Assembly (NCBI GenBank): GCA_014727835.1
Contig: WJMT01000039.1
Location: 34,350 to 98,349 of the forward strand
Reading direction: 5' to 3'
Length of the DNA stretch: 64,000 bases
Origin: Candidatus Aminicenantota bacterium
Lineage (GTDB): Bacteria; Acidobacteriota; Aminicenantia; Aminicenantales; Aminicenantaceae
Shown: in pieces, positions 49,680-59,740 of the stretch
Layout of the letters: the number at the start of each line of letters is the position of its first letter
Position numbering within the stretch: the stretch's first letter is position 1
Made by a program: the position numbers and the translations under genes
Notes under the pieces: model-generated
What the model was told of the DNA's origin: nothing
The model's database searches: none
Seen by the model: the letters and a program-made list of their open reading frames with translations, nothing else

Positions 49680-49808
49680 ATTATTCCCTAAGATGCCAGC
49701 CTGGGGAAACCGCAGAGCCATATAAAAATCAATAAACATTTGACTTTTCTTTCCAGATGATAAAAAATCCACTTAACCACACATAACACACAAGATTGGG
49801 AGGATTAT

Positions 49809-51194
49809 ATGAATCAAAGGGGAGATAAAGGTACTGGACCTGGAATTTTTCATAAATTCTTGAGATTCTTCACTGAGATTCATCCCGGAGAAGCGGGCAC
49901 GGCTTTATTGTTGACCCTGAATATTTTTTTGATACTGGGTGCTTATTACATCATTAAAATCGTGAGGGATTCATCCATCCTTTCAGAATGGGGACCTGAG
50001 ACCAAAAGTTATCTGTATGGCGTCATCTCTATTCTGCTCATTTTTGTGATCAAAGGATTCAGTCATATCTCATCAAAGGTTCCCCGTCAGAAGCTCATTG
50101 CCTGGGTCACACTGTTTTTTATTTCCAATCTGATCCTGTTTTCTGTTTTGAATTTGTTCGGCGTCCCTTTCAGCACTATCAGCATTATATTTTTCATTTG
50201 GGCCAGTATTTTCAATGTGGTGGTCATTGCCCAGTTCTGGGGTTTTGCCAATGATATCTACACGGAAAGCGCTGGAAAGCGCCTGTTTCCAATCATTGCT
50301 TTTGGAGCCACTTTCGGCGCTTTTGTGGGTTCTTATGCTTTCAAACCTCTGGAGAAGTGGATGGGATTGTATCAGCTTCTTTTGGTTTCTTCGGCTGTGC
50401 TGGGGGTTTGTATTTGGTTAACCTATATCATCCACAAAAGGGAGATCAAAGGAAAACATATCGCACAAACTGATGAAATCCTGAAGCAGGAAGCCGTTGA
50501 AAAAGAAAAACCTTTGAAAAAGGGGGGCGGCTTTAAGCTGGTGTTTAAGAAGCGCTACCTTCTCTATATTGCCCTGTTTGTCCTTTTTTTGAACCTTATC
50601 AATACCAATGGAGGATATATCCTGGACCGGGTGATCAAAAACAGGGCTCTGGAGGCAGTCCAGGCCGGTACAGCAGGGGGGCTTACTGTGGAAAGCATCA
50701 TAGGCAATTTTTACTCGGATTTTTATATGATCATGAACCTCATGGCTATGTTCATCCAGCTGTTTTTGGTTTCCCGGATTTTCAAGTGGTTTGGAGTGCG
50801 GACAGCCGTGTTTATCCTTCCTTTTATTGCGCTGGGGGGATATTTTTTCATCAGCTTGGGAGCTTCCTTAGTCCTTGTCAAGTGGATCAAATCTTTGGAG
50901 AATGGGACCGATTACTCGTTAATGAACACCACTCGGCACGCTTTGTTTCTTCGGACAACAAGAGAAGAGAAGTATAAGGCCAAGGCGGCCATTGATACCT
51001 TTTTTCACCGGGCAGGGGATGTCACACACAGTTTGATCGTTTTTGTTTGGGCTCAGTTCCTCCTGGTGGAAAGCTTTGCCAAATTCAATATCGTGATGGC
51101 TGTGATCTGGATCATTTTAGGCGTGTTGATCGTCAAAGAGCACAAAAAATTATCCAAAAAACAAACCAGCCCTCAGCCTGAAAAACAAGTCTAG
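49809..51194 (+). CDS. NTP/NDP exchange transporter-like (Npt1/Npt2 family) membrane protein
   Basis: 'LLTLNIFLILGAYYIIKIVRDSSILSEWGPE', 'AGKRLFPIIAFGATFGAFVGS', 'EKYKAKAAIDTFFHRAGDV'. Confidence 0.75.
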   Translation: MNQRGDKGTGPGIFHKFLRFFTEIHPGEAGTALLLTLNIFLILGAYYIIKIVRDSSILSEWGPETKSYLYGVISILLIFVIKGFSHISSKVPRQKLIAWVTLFFISNLILFSVLNLFGVPFSTISIIFFIWASIFNVVVIAQFWGFANDIYTESAGKRLFPIIAFGATFGAFVGSYAFKPLEKWMGLYQLLLVSSAVLGVCIWLTYIIHKREIKGKHIAQTDEILKQEAVEKEKPLKKGGGFKLVFKKRYLLYIALFVLFLNLINTNGGYILDRVIKNRALEAVQAGTAGGLTVESIIGNFYSDFYMIMNLMAMFIQLFLVSRIFKWFGVRTAVFILPFIALGGYFFISLGASLVLVKWIKSLENGTDYSLMNTTRHALFLRTTREEKYKAKAAIDTFFHRAGDVTHSLIVFVWAQFLLVESFAKFNIVMAVIWIILGVLIVKEHKKLSKKQTSPQPEKQV

Positions 51195-51219
51195 ACAATC
51201 TGATTTGAACCTGATCGAT

Positions 51220-52026
51220 CTATGGAAGGATCTTGGATGTTCTGATGAGCCGGATGGCCATCATAATCCCGCCCAAGAGAATAAAAGTTAAACCAATGGC
51301 TTTTGCCAGAATCTTTTCCTTAATTCTGCAGGCAAATTGAGCGCTCAGAGTCCCCCCTAAAACCGCACTGAACCCGATGATCAATCCTGCCACAGGGCGG
51401 ATGTTGCCGTGAAGAGCAAATCCCGCGGCCCCGGAACTCGCGGTGATCGCCATGATGAGCACAGAAGTTCCCACTGCCAGATGAAGGGGAAAATTGAGCA
51501 CAAAAACAAGGATGATGAATACAAAGCCTCCCCCTCCCGCTCCCAGAAGTCCGGTCAAAATCCCGACCACAAATCCCAAAAAAAGCGAAGTGAGGGTTTT
51601 TTGAATAGGAGTTTTGAATTTCAGGACTTTTTTGAATTTGAGGGCAATGGCTTCTCTGTTGATTCCTTTTTTCCAAATCACGATCCCCAGAATGATCATA
51701 TAGATCCCAAAAATTCTCACCAAACCCAACTCTGGAATACGGTCTGAAAATACAGCGCCGAGTTGAGCCCCAGCCACAGAGCCGGCTGCGATCCACATGC
51801 CGGATCTTAAAGAAATGTTTCCATGTTTGTGGTAGGAGAATGCAATGGCGGCCGGAGCAATGACATCTACCATCAGGGAAGTCCCGATACAGTCATGAAC
51901 AGGATAATTCAGCACCATGTGCATCAGAGGAACCACCACCATAACTCCGGAAGAGCCGGTGAGTCCGGTGAGAATCCCGGTGAAGATTCCGATAAGGACC
52001 ATTACAGCTACATTAAGTAAAGTCAT
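51220..52026 (-). CDS. TSUP (TauE/SafE) family permease
   Basis: 'GILTGLTGSSGVMVVVPLMHMVLNYPVHDCIGTSLMVDVIAPAAIAFSYHKHGNI' and repeat 'GILTGLLGAGGGGFVFIILVFVLNFPLHLAVGTSVLIM'. Confidence 0.88.
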   Translation of the reverse strand: MTLLNVAVMVLIGIFTGILTGLTGSSGVMVVVPLMHMVLNYPVHDCIGTSLMVDVIAPAAIAFSYHKHGNISLRSGMWIAAGSVAGAQLGAVFSDRIPELGLVRIFGIYMIILGIVIWKKGINREAIALKFKKVLKFKTPIQKTLTSLFLGFVVGILTGLLGAGGGGFVFIILVFVLNFPLHLAVGTSVLIMAITASSGAAGFALHGNIRPVAGLIIGFSAVLGGTLSAQFACRIKEKILAKAIGLTFILLGGIMMAIRLIRTSKILP

Positions 52027-52089
52027 GACATAAGCTTCCTCAAAAATCCCTATTATACCAAACAGATTCAAGATGAAAAGAAAGAGAAA

Positions 52090-53658
52090 TCACTTGATTT
52101 CAAGCATCACCACTGATTTAGCCGGAAGCATGACCTTTAAAGTGCTGTTCGTCAATGCTGCTCCATTAAAGTTTTGAGGTCTGATTGCATCCGGATTTTG
52201 AAAAGTGTTGTGAGCCGTCATTTCATCTGAAGTCAGGATTTGTCCGGAGACGGTTTGGGTTTGGACTCCCCGGATCTCACACATGATTTTGACTGAATCA
52301 TTGGGGTTGAGATTACACAGAGAGAGGTGGATGTGTCCCTGGCTGTTCTTGGATGCGGATGCGCTGACCTGAGGAATGCTTTTTTCGTGGTATGTGTAAT
52401 GGGGAGCCTTCATTGCAATGGGGATCAAAGTGGCATCTTGATGGACTTTGTAGAGGTCAAAGACATGATAGGTGGGGGTCAGAACCATCTGTTCATCTTT
52501 GGTGAGGATCAGAGCCTGCAGCACATTGATGGTCTGTGCCAAGTTGGCCATTTTGACCCGGTCACAGTGGCGGTTGAATATATTAAGGGTTGCTCCTGCG
52601 ACCAGTGCATCGCGGAGCGAGTTTTGCTGAAAGAGAAAAGCCGGTTTGGTCCCAGGCTCCACTTCATACCAGGTGCCCCATTCATCCACCACCATGCCCA
52701 CTCTTTTCTGAGGGTCGTATCGATCCATGATGATTGAGTGCCTGGTGATGAGCTCATCGATAAACAGAGCTTTATCCAAAGTCTCAAACCATTCTTTTTC
52801 ACCAAACTGTGTGGCTGAATTTTTATTCCCCCACCCTCCGGGCACAGTGTAGTAGTGAAAACTCAGGCCGTTCATGGACCGGCCCGCTCTTTCCATCAAA
52901 ACTTCGGTCCACTCATAGTTTTCTCCGTAGCTCCCGCAGGCGATTTTGTAGATCCGGTTTCCGGAGAAATTCCGCACATAGGTCTGAAACCTCCGGTACA
53001 CATCCGCGTAAAACTCAGGCTGCATGTTTCCTCCGCACCCCCAGTTCTCATTCCCGATTCCGAAAAATTTGAGAGTCCAGGGTTCATCCTTTCCGTTTTT
53101 CCGGCGCCAATCAGCCATGGGACTCTGTCCGTCAAAGGTGATGTATTCCACCCATTCGCTCATCTCTTTGACGGTTCCGCTGCCCACGTTTCCGCAGATA
53201 TACGGCTCGCAGCCGATCTGCCGGCACAAATCCAAAAATTCATGGGTTCCGAAATGGTTGTTTTCTGTGACTCCTCCCCAGTGAGTGTTGACCAGAGTGG
53301 GCCGTTCACTTGGAGGACCGACTCCGTCTTTCCAGTGATACTCATCGGCAAAACAACCTCCTGGCCAGCGGAGGACTGGGACCTTGATTTTTCGAAGCGC
53401 AGCCACAACATCATCTCTGATGCCCCGGGTGTTTTTGATGGGGCTGTGCTCTCCCACCCAGTAGCCTCCATAGATGCACCGGCCCAGATGTTCTGAAAAA
53501 TGCCCGTAGATGTGCCTGCTTATTTTAAGTTGGCCCTGGTCTGCATTGATAATCAGGAGTGCGGTGTTTCCCTCCTCGTCTTGAGGAGCATTAGTCACAG
53601 CAGCTGCTGCAAAAACAAAAATCAAAATCCCTATCATGAATGTCCTGGTTTGCCTCAT
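52090..53658 (-). CDS. Alpha-N-arabinofuranosidase, GH51-type, secreted
   Basis: '[25 protein letters not shown]', '[21 protein letters not shown]', '[21 protein letters not shown]', 'VVDEWGTWY'. Confidence 0.9.
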   Translation of the reverse strand: MRQTRTFMIGILIFVFAAAAVTNAPQDEEGNTALLIINADQGQLKISRHIYGHFSEHLGRCIYGGYWVGEHSPIKNTRGIRDDVVAALRKIKVPVLRWPGGCFADEYHWKDGVGPPSERPTLVNTHWGGVTENNHFGTHEFLDLCRQIGCEPYICGNVGSGTVKEMSEWVEYITFDGQSPMADWRRKNGKDEPWTLKFFGIGNENWGCGGNMQPEFYADVYRRFQTYVRNFSGNRIYKIACGSYGENYEWTEVLMERAGRSMNGLSFHYYTVPGGWGNKNSATQFGEKEWFETLDKALFIDELITRHSIIMDRYDPQKRVGMVVDEWGTWYEVEPGTKPAFLFQQNSLRDALVAGATLNIFNRHCDRVKMANLAQTINVLQALILTKDEQMVLTPTYHVFDLYKVHQDATLIPIAMKAPHYTYHEKSIPQVSASASKNSQGHIHLSLCNLNPNDSVKIMCEIRGVQTQTVSGQILTSDEMTAHNTFQNPDAIRPQNFNGAALTNSTLKVMLPAKSVVMLEIK

Positions 53659-53822
53659 CTTCTTTTCTCCTTGTTTAGAAGGAATGAACACTTATTAGAA
53701 TTATTCTATGAGAGAACAGAACAGAAGTAAATGCTCATATAATATTTATAGACTGTATTCCATAATGTGGTAAAATCAAAAAGTCATTGTGAGAATATAG
53801 AGCCTTAGAAGGAGTGTCTGAT

Positions 53823-56231
53823 ATGAAAACGTTTTTCTATGTGTTGGGGATTTTAGCCTTTTTGAGCTCTGCTTTTGTGGTTTCGAGCTGCCAAAGCCGA
53901 GAGACCGGAGATTATTTGATTCAGCCGGTTCCTTTCACCCAAGTTCACCTCAAAGATGAATTCTGGTCATCCCGTATGGAGACCAACCGCCGGGTGACCA
54001 TTCCCTATGCTTTTGAGCAGTGTGAAGAGACCGGCCGCATTGATAATTTCAGAATCGCGGCTGGGATGAAAAGCGGGGGATTCCAGTCCGTCTATCCTTT
54101 TGATGATTCAGATGTGTATAAAATCATACAAGGGGCTTCTTATTCCCTGCAGGTTCATCCAGACCCTGATCTGGAGGCTTATCTGGATGATTTGATCGCC
54201 GTCATAGACAAAGCCCAGGAGGAGGACGGATATCTCTACACTGCCAGGACCATTGATCCGGATCCACCGGTGATGTGGTGTGAAGGAGAGCGCTGGTCCA
54301 ATCTTTACTTGGGACATGAGCTGTACAATGCCGGACACCTGTATGAAGCGGCTGTGGCCCATTACAGAGCCACTGGAAAAAGGTCTCTTCTGGATATTGC
54401 CTTGAAAAATGCTGACTTGGTGACAGACGTGTTTGGTCCTGATAAAAAACGGGGAGCTCCCGGACACCAGGAAATCGAGATCGGGCTGGTGAAACTCTAC
54501 CGGGTGACCGGAGATCAAAAATATTTGGACCTGGCTAAGTTTTTTCTGGATGAACGGGGCCACCCAGATCGAGAGAAGCTGTATGGACGATACTCCCAGG
54601 ACCACAAGCCCGTAGTTGAACAGGAACAGGCTGTGGGCCATGCGGTGCGAGCTGTGTACATGTATTCCGGAATGGCGGATGTGGCTTCTTTGACCGGAGA
54701 TTCGGAATACATCCAGGCCATTGACCGGATCTGGGAAGATGTGGTGTCTCAAAAACTTTACATCACCGGGGGAATCGGGGCCACCGGAGCCGGGGAAGCC
54801 TTTGGAAAACCATATCAGCTTCCCAATGTCACAGCATATGCAGAGACCTGCGCATCCATAGGGAATGTGTTCTGGAACTTCCGGATGTTCCTTCTTCACG
54901 GATATGCCCGGTATATCGATGTTCTGGAGAGGGTGCTTTACAATGGATTGATATCCGGAGTTTCTCTGGATGGGGATTTGTTCTTCTATCAAAATCCTTT
55001 GGAGTCGTTTGGTGAGGATGAGAGAAGCACCTGGTTTGCCTGTGCCTGCTGCCCCAGCAATATTTCCCGGTTTATGCCTTCTGTTCCCGGGTATGTGCTG
55101 GCTGCAGAAAAGGATCGCATCTATGTCAATCTGTTCACCTCTTGTGTAGCCCAGGTCAAGCTCCCGGACCAAACGGTCAGAATCGAGCAGGACACCCGTT
55201 ATCCCTGGGAAGAAGATGTGGCCATCACTGTATTCCCTGAAAAAGAGCAGAGGTTTTCCGTACAGGTAAGGATTCCCGGATGGGCCCGAAACCAACCTGT
55301 GCCCAGTGGCCTGTACCGATTTTATGAAGAAAGTGATGAACAGGTCTCTCTGAAATTGAACGGAAAGGAACTGGCCTTGAATCTGGAGAAAGGCTATGCG
55401 GTGATTGATCGGAAATGGAAAGAGGGAGATCAAATCAAGGTTCATTTTCCCATGCCGGTGAGAAGGGTGGTGAGCCACCAAAATGTGGAATCAAACCAGG
55501 GCAGAGTCAGTCTGCAGCGGGGTCCGGTGGTGTTCTGTGCGGAATGGGCAGACAACAGCGGCCTGGTCAGCAACCTGGTTTTGACCGATGATGTGCAGCT
55601 TCAATCCGAATTCAAACCGGATTTATTGAAGGGTCTGACAGTCATCAAGGCAGAAGCAGGAGCGCTTTTTGAAACTCAGGAAGGAGATGTCTCCAGACGA
55701 AAACAGGAGTTCACGGCCATACCGTATTATTCCTGGGCGCACAGGGGAAAAGGGGAGATGGCGGTCTGGCTGGCCCGGACAGAAGACAAAGCGCGCCCAG
55801 TTCCTCAACCCACCATCGCCTCCCAGAGTCAGGTCACAGTCTCAAGAGGAAAAGACGGCTTCCCCATCATTGACCAGAGGGAGCCCATGAACTCAAATGA
55901 CCACACCATCCCTTATCTTCACTGGTGGCCCAATAAAGGAACCGAGGAATGGGTGCAGCTGGATTTTCAAAAACCTGCAACCATCTCTGGGGTCGAGGTG
56001 TACTGGTTTGATGACACAGGACGGGGAGAATGCAGAGTGCCTGAGTCATGGATGGTTTTGGTTCAAAAGCAAGGAATTTGGAAGTCAGTCAGGATTCAGG
56101 ATGATTATGGAGTGGACAAAGATCAGTACAATCAAGTGACCTTTGAACCTGTCCGAACCGACTCCTTGCGCATTGTTCTCCAATGCAGACCGGAGTATTC
56201 AGCTGGGATTATGGAAATTCGAATCAAATAA
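53823..56231 (+). CDS. GH127 (DUF1680) beta-L-arabinofuranosidase-type lipoprotein with C-terminal F5/8C-like domain
   Basis: 'VSSCQS' lipobox; 'TGGIGATGAGEAFGKPYQLPNVTAYAETCASIGNVFWNFRMFL'; 'STWFACACCPSNISRFM'; C-term 'WVQLDFQKPATISGVEVYWFDDTG..CRVPESW'. Confidence 0.88.
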   Translation: MKTFFYVLGILAFLSSAFVVSSCQSRETGDYLIQPVPFTQVHLKDEFWSSRMETNRRVTIPYAFEQCEETGRIDNFRIAAGMKSGGFQSVYPFDDSDVYKIIQGASYSLQVHPDPDLEAYLDDLIAVIDKAQEEDGYLYTARTIDPDPPVMWCEGERWSNLYLGHELYNAGHLYEAAVAHYRATGKRSLLDIALKNADLVTDVFGPDKKRGAPGHQEIEIGLVKLYRVTGDQKYLDLAKFFLDERGHPDREKLYGRYSQDHKPVVEQEQAVGHAVRAVYMYSGMADVASLTGDSEYIQAIDRIWEDVVSQKLYITGGIGATGAGEAFGKPYQLPNVTAYAETCASIGNVFWNFRMFLLHGYARYIDVLERVLYNGLISGVSLDGDLFFYQNPLESFGEDERSTWFACACCPSNISRFMPSVPGYVLAAEKDRIYVNLFTSCVAQVKLPDQTVRIEQDTRYPWEEDVAITVFPEKEQRFSVQVRIPGWARNQPVPSGLYRFYEESDEQVSLKLNGKELALNLEKGYAVIDRKWKEGDQIKVHFPMPVRRVVSHQNVESNQGRVSLQRGPVVFCAEWADNSGLVSNLVLTDDVQLQSEFKPDLLKGLTVIKAEAGALFETQEGDVSRRKQEFTAIPYYSWAHRGKGEMAVWLARTEDKARPVPQPTIASQSQVTVSRGKDGFPIIDQREPMNSNDHTIPYLHWWPNKGTEEWVQLDFQKPATISGVEVYWFDDTGRGECRVPESWMVLVQKQGIWKSVRIQDDYGVDKDQYNQVTFEPVRTDSLRIVLQCRPEYSAGIMEIRIK

Positions 56232-56264
56232 GTGTTTTATAAAAAAATGGAGGGAACATAAGTT

Positions 56265-57503
56265 ATGACGGATAAAAAAGGGATCAAAAGGCGTGATTTT
56301 TTGAAGTTATCATCCACAGCCGTGTTTGCCGGTTTGACCGGAAGACTCACCGGAAAACCGCATACAGGCATTTCAACAGCCGCATATACCATTGAGGAAG
56401 CGGCGCGCGCTGTGGGAGAGCTGCCCCGGGTGAAGCTTGGTGCCAGCGGGAGGGAGGTCTCCTTTATCATTGGGTCCGGTGACTTGGCTGAAGCTCCCAG
56501 GGAAGCTGGGATTCTATGCGGTATGAACTACTGGCACAAAGCCAACCGGTGGGCCCGGACCGGAGTACCGGATTCCATCCTTAAAAACCGCGAAGCCCAC
56601 TACTGTCAGGTCACAGTAGACCGGGTGGAAGGAGACCATTATGTGGGCCGCATTGATGAAGAGGAGCACTACCAGTTTGTTAAAGAAATGGTGAGACAGA
56701 CAGGCCTAGGCTATTTTGACGACATGCAGTTTCATTTTGGATACCACAGCACAGAGGAGCTCAAAAGCGAGAGGGGATTTGTCCGTGCTTTTGAACGATT
56801 GAAAAAGCAAGGTCTGGTCAAACATCTCTGCCTTTCCCAGCATGGTTATGCCGGAAATTCAAGGGTGCCGGGTGGGCAAAGCGCTGCTGAAGTTTTAACA
56901 GCTGTGGTTGAAGACGGTGTGTATGAGCATGCTCAATTCATGTACTCTTATGGGGCAGATCCGGAAATGGACAAATTTCTGGAGTTTGCCCGAAAAAAAG
57001 GATTCGGCACCACAGCCATGAAAACAGCCCGGGGTATTGGACGCATGAAGAAGGACCAAGCTTTTATAGATAAACTTCCAGAAGGAGTCACGCCTCATAA
57101 CGCACTGATGCGGTGGTTAACCACCCAGAGTCAGGTGGACACAGTTGTGATGCGAGTGAGAAACCTCAATGAGTTTGTGGAATCTTATTCAGGGGCTGGA
57201 AAAACACTGCGGCCCAAAGATGCCCAAGCCATCCGGATGATGACCGCTCAAGCAGACAAAACAGCCTGCCGTTTGTGTACCCAGTGTCAGCCGCACTGTC
57301 CTCAGCAGATACCCATTGCTGAAATCCTGCGTTTTGAGCGGTATGCTGTGGATGACCATGATTGGAGGAAAGCCAGAGACCTTTATGCGAGGCTGGACCG
57401 TAAAGCAGATGCCTGTGTTCAGTGCGGAACCTGTGTGTCCCACTGTTCTCAAGGACTTCTGATACCGGATCGGATTGCTGCAGCCCACGCTCTTTTGGGA
57501 TGA
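56265..57503 (+). CDS. Tat-signal aldo/keto reductase-like protein with C-terminal 2x[4Fe-4S] domain
   Basis: 'KGIKRRDFLKLSSTAVFAGL'; AKR-like body; 'CRLCTQCQPHCPQQIPI' and 'CVQCGTCVSHCSQGL'. Confidence 0.8.
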   Translation: MTDKKGIKRRDFLKLSSTAVFAGLTGRLTGKPHTGISTAAYTIEEAARAVGELPRVKLGASGREVSFIIGSGDLAEAPREAGILCGMNYWHKANRWARTGVPDSILKNREAHYCQVTVDRVEGDHYVGRIDEEEHYQFVKEMVRQTGLGYFDDMQFHFGYHSTEELKSERGFVRAFERLKKQGLVKHLCLSQHGYAGNSRVPGGQSAAEVLTAVVEDGVYEHAQFMYSYGADPEMDKFLEFARKKGFGTTAMKTARGIGRMKKDQAFIDKLPEGVTPHNALMRWLTTQSQVDTVVMRVRNLNEFVESYSGAGKTLRPKDAQAIRMMTAQADKTACRLCTQCQPHCPQQIPIAEILRFERYAVDDHDWRKARDLYARLDRKADACVQCGTCVSHCSQGLLIPDRIAAAHALLG

Positions 57504-57513
57504 GTTGAGTGAA

Positions 57514-58467
57514 TCAAAGCATGTCTTCTCTGATCAGTATGTCGAATCCATCAAAGTGATACCGCCTCAGGCCATTATCCTGGGAATACTCTCCTTCTCC
57601 TGAGAAAATAGCATCAAAGGCATCACTGACCCTGGGAAGAACATCGCTTTTGACCCAGGGGCTGTTGTGGCCTGAACACAAATGGTCGAATTCATCGAGT
57701 CTCTGAACCAGCTTTTGGTTGGAGGCGCGGTAATCCTCGATATTCACATCAGGAGGGTACGCGTACAGAGGTCCAGGGAAAAAATGATCTCCTGTGAAAA
57801 GAATGCGGTTTTTTTGATCCAGAAGGCACATCTGCCCCGGACAGTGTCCGGGAGTGTAGATCACTTCAAAGGCCCTTTCTCCCAGGTCAATGAGGTCTCC
57901 GTCTTTGACCAGTTGGGTGGGTTCCATGGAGGGGATGATCCATGATGTGGGATCAAAATCTTGGGGGAGAGGCTTCCACAGGTAGTCTTCTGTGATGTAC
58001 TGCTGGAGTGAGGTGTTGTTGCGTCCTTTTTTTAGCACCTGGAGTGCCTGTTCATTGTCATACATGATGATCTCATCAAAGCGATAGGCTCCGGCCACAT
58101 GGTCATAGTGTTCGTGAGTGAGGATCACGGTCACAGGAAGGTCAGTGAGTTCTTGGGTCACAGCTTTGATGTTGCCGATTCCTGTTCCTGTATCAATGAG
58201 AGCGGCTTTATCATTGCCTAAAGCCAGATAACTGATGGCTTCTTCAAATTGGTTGGGCTCATAGATGGCATAGGTGTCTTCTGTGATTTTGTACACATCA
58301 AACCAGCTTTGAAAAGTTCCGATTTTTTCCAGGCTGCTGTAGATGGGCCTGGGGTGGACCGAATACCATTTTTCAGGCTGGATCAGATTGGATTTGTCTT
58401 TCTCCTGCTCACCGGTGCAGAAGAAAAGAATCACGAATAAGGCAAAAAGACAGGTGAATTTTTTCAT
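57514..58467 (-). CDS. Metallo-beta-lactamase fold hydrolase
   Basis: 'TVILTHEHYDHVAGAYRFDE' (HxHxDH), 'YTPGHCPGQMCLLDQKNRILFTGDHFF', 'CSGHNSPW'. Confidence 0.85.
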   Translation of the reverse strand: MKKFTCLFALFVILFFCTGEQEKDKSNLIQPEKWYSVHPRPIYSSLEKIGTFQSWFDVYKITEDTYAIYEPNQFEEAISYLALGNDKAALIDTGTGIGNIKAVTQELTDLPVTVILTHEHYDHVAGAYRFDEIIMYDNEQALQVLKKGRNNTSLQQYITEDYLWKPLPQDFDPTSWIIPSMEPTQLVKDGDLIDLGERAFEVIYTPGHCPGQMCLLDQKNRILFTGDHFFPGPLYAYPPDVNIEDYRASNQKLVQRLDEFDHLCSGHNSPWVKSDVLPRVSDAFDAIFSGEGEYSQDNGLRRYHFDGFDILIREDML

Positions 58468-58628
58468 TTGGACCTCCCTGCTCATTTTGGATTTCTCATG
58501 GGGCTGTGTTCAATATATAATGAACCGGGGGATTTTTCAATATGAGTTGACTTGGGAATTGTTCCATTATCGAGTCATTAAGAATATGTGAACAGGTATG
58601 TTAGTACAGTATGTTATAAATAAATAGG

Positions 58629-58654
58629 GTAAATAGGTATTGTGTCCCTGTATT
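58629..58654 (+). repeat. REP/IS200-end-like repeat copy 2
   Basis: TAAATAGGTATTGTGTCCCTGTATTT; one mismatch to reverse complement of copy 1; abuts stop codon of CDS 58654-59478. Confidence 0.6.
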
Positions 58655-59478
58655 TAGTTGAAGGGGATGGCCAGTCCCCAGAAGAATTTATAGAATATTT
58701 TTTTGTTTCCCAGGCGGCTCTCCTGAATGTCTTTCCAGAAACTCGCGCCCAGCGAAAGTTCAATGGGATTGACCAGCTTGATCCGGAGGATCAAATCACC
58801 CTGGTAAGCCTGGCCCAGGGAAAACAGGTCCTCGGATTGACCCATCAATTGAGCACTCAATCCGAATCTGTCTTCAATCCACACTCCCATGCGTATCCCA
58901 TACTCCTGAATCAGTTTGTCACCTGAAAGGTCGAGGTGTCCTCTCTGGTTGGTGTGGAAAAGAATCCAGGTAAAGGGCTCTATGTACAGGGAGCCTTGTG
59001 TGAAGGGAAGGCCCACTCCGGCATAATTCCGGTTGAGATAGTAGGGTTTTCCGTATAAATAGCTTTGATGATCTGAATCATGATTGCTGTCATGCCCCCA
59101 AATTAAGACAAAATTTTCAACCGGATGATACCGGAATGAAAAATGCCAATCGAATTTGGTCCTCTGGCTTCCGTCGTCATGGGTGACAAGCTGGATGAGC
59201 AGGGACGTGTTTTCAGTGAAAAAGGTGAGGTTGCGGAACCCGAAATTCCACCTGTCTTCAGGACCTGATAGGTCATTATAGCTGGGGAAGGTGCTGGGAA
59301 GCTGGAGATGACCAAAGAATTCCCCGTGCAGAGTGAGTTTGTTATAGGCAAAAAGAGGCTTTTTGTCTTTGTAAGGCCGGAAAACAAAGACTTCCTGGCT
59401 GATGAGATTTGGACAGAAGAACAGGAAGAGCCACACACAGGTCACAAGCAGTCTGAAGGCTGATCGATTTGAATTCAT
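58654..59478 (-). CDS. Hypothetical secreted/outer-membrane protein
   Basis: 274 aa with signal peptide; beta-rich alternating pattern, no family confidently recognised. Confidence 0.5.
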   Translation of the reverse strand: MNSNRSAFRLLVTCVWLFLFFCPNLISQEVFVFRPYKDKKPLFAYNKLTLHGEFFGHLQLPSTFPSYNDLSGPEDRWNFGFRNLTFFTENTSLLIQLVTHDDGSQRTKFDWHFSFRYHPVENFVLIWGHDSNHDSDHQSYLYGKPYYLNRNYAGVGLPFTQGSLYIEPFTWILFHTNQRGHLDLSGDKLIQEYGIRMGVWIEDRFGLSAQLMGQSEDLFSLGQAYQGDLILRIKLVNPIELSLGASFWKDIQESRLGNKKIFYKFFWGLAIPFN

Positions 59479-59599
59479 AGGCTGTCCTTTATCTTAAAAT
59501 GGTCTGAATCAAAATGTATTATACAGAAATCAGATCAAAATTAAAGAGAGAGAAATGTGATTTGTTTGACTGATATCCTGATTTTTATTATGATTTGAG

Positions 59600-59691
59600 T
59601 CTCCGAGCTTAATGAGCTAAAGCAGCAGCGATGCTTTTAAGCCGATAGGGTAAAACGGGAAACGGTTTTGCCTCCCGGATTGGAAAGGAGA
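59600..59691 (+). ncRNA. Structured leader resembling Moco/Tuco (molybdenum/tungsten cofactor) riboswitch
   Basis: TCTCCGAGC...GCCTCCCGG..GGAAAGGAGA; TCTCC/GGAGA closing helix, AAAGCA/TGCTTT and AAAAC/GTTTT hairpins; directly upstream of tungstate/molybdate transporter and moeA/moaA. Confidence 0.6.
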
Positions 59692-59740
59692 TTCCCGCCG
59701 GATTACAAATGCGTTTCCCCTCAATTGAAAGGATCGGACC

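Noticed and set aside
49680-49740. Possible c-di-GMP or cobalamin riboswitch (CCTGGGGAAACCGCAGAGCC)
   Set aside because: Could not match a full consensus for either class; more likely part of the adjacent REP-like repeat.
52855-53496. 213-aa ORF opposite the GH51 gene
   Set aside because: Antisense to GH51 catalytic region; no supporting motif.
54108-55481. 457-aa ORF antisense to the GH127 gene
   Set aside because: Shadow ORF fully inside a confident CDS; no domain or signal recognisable.
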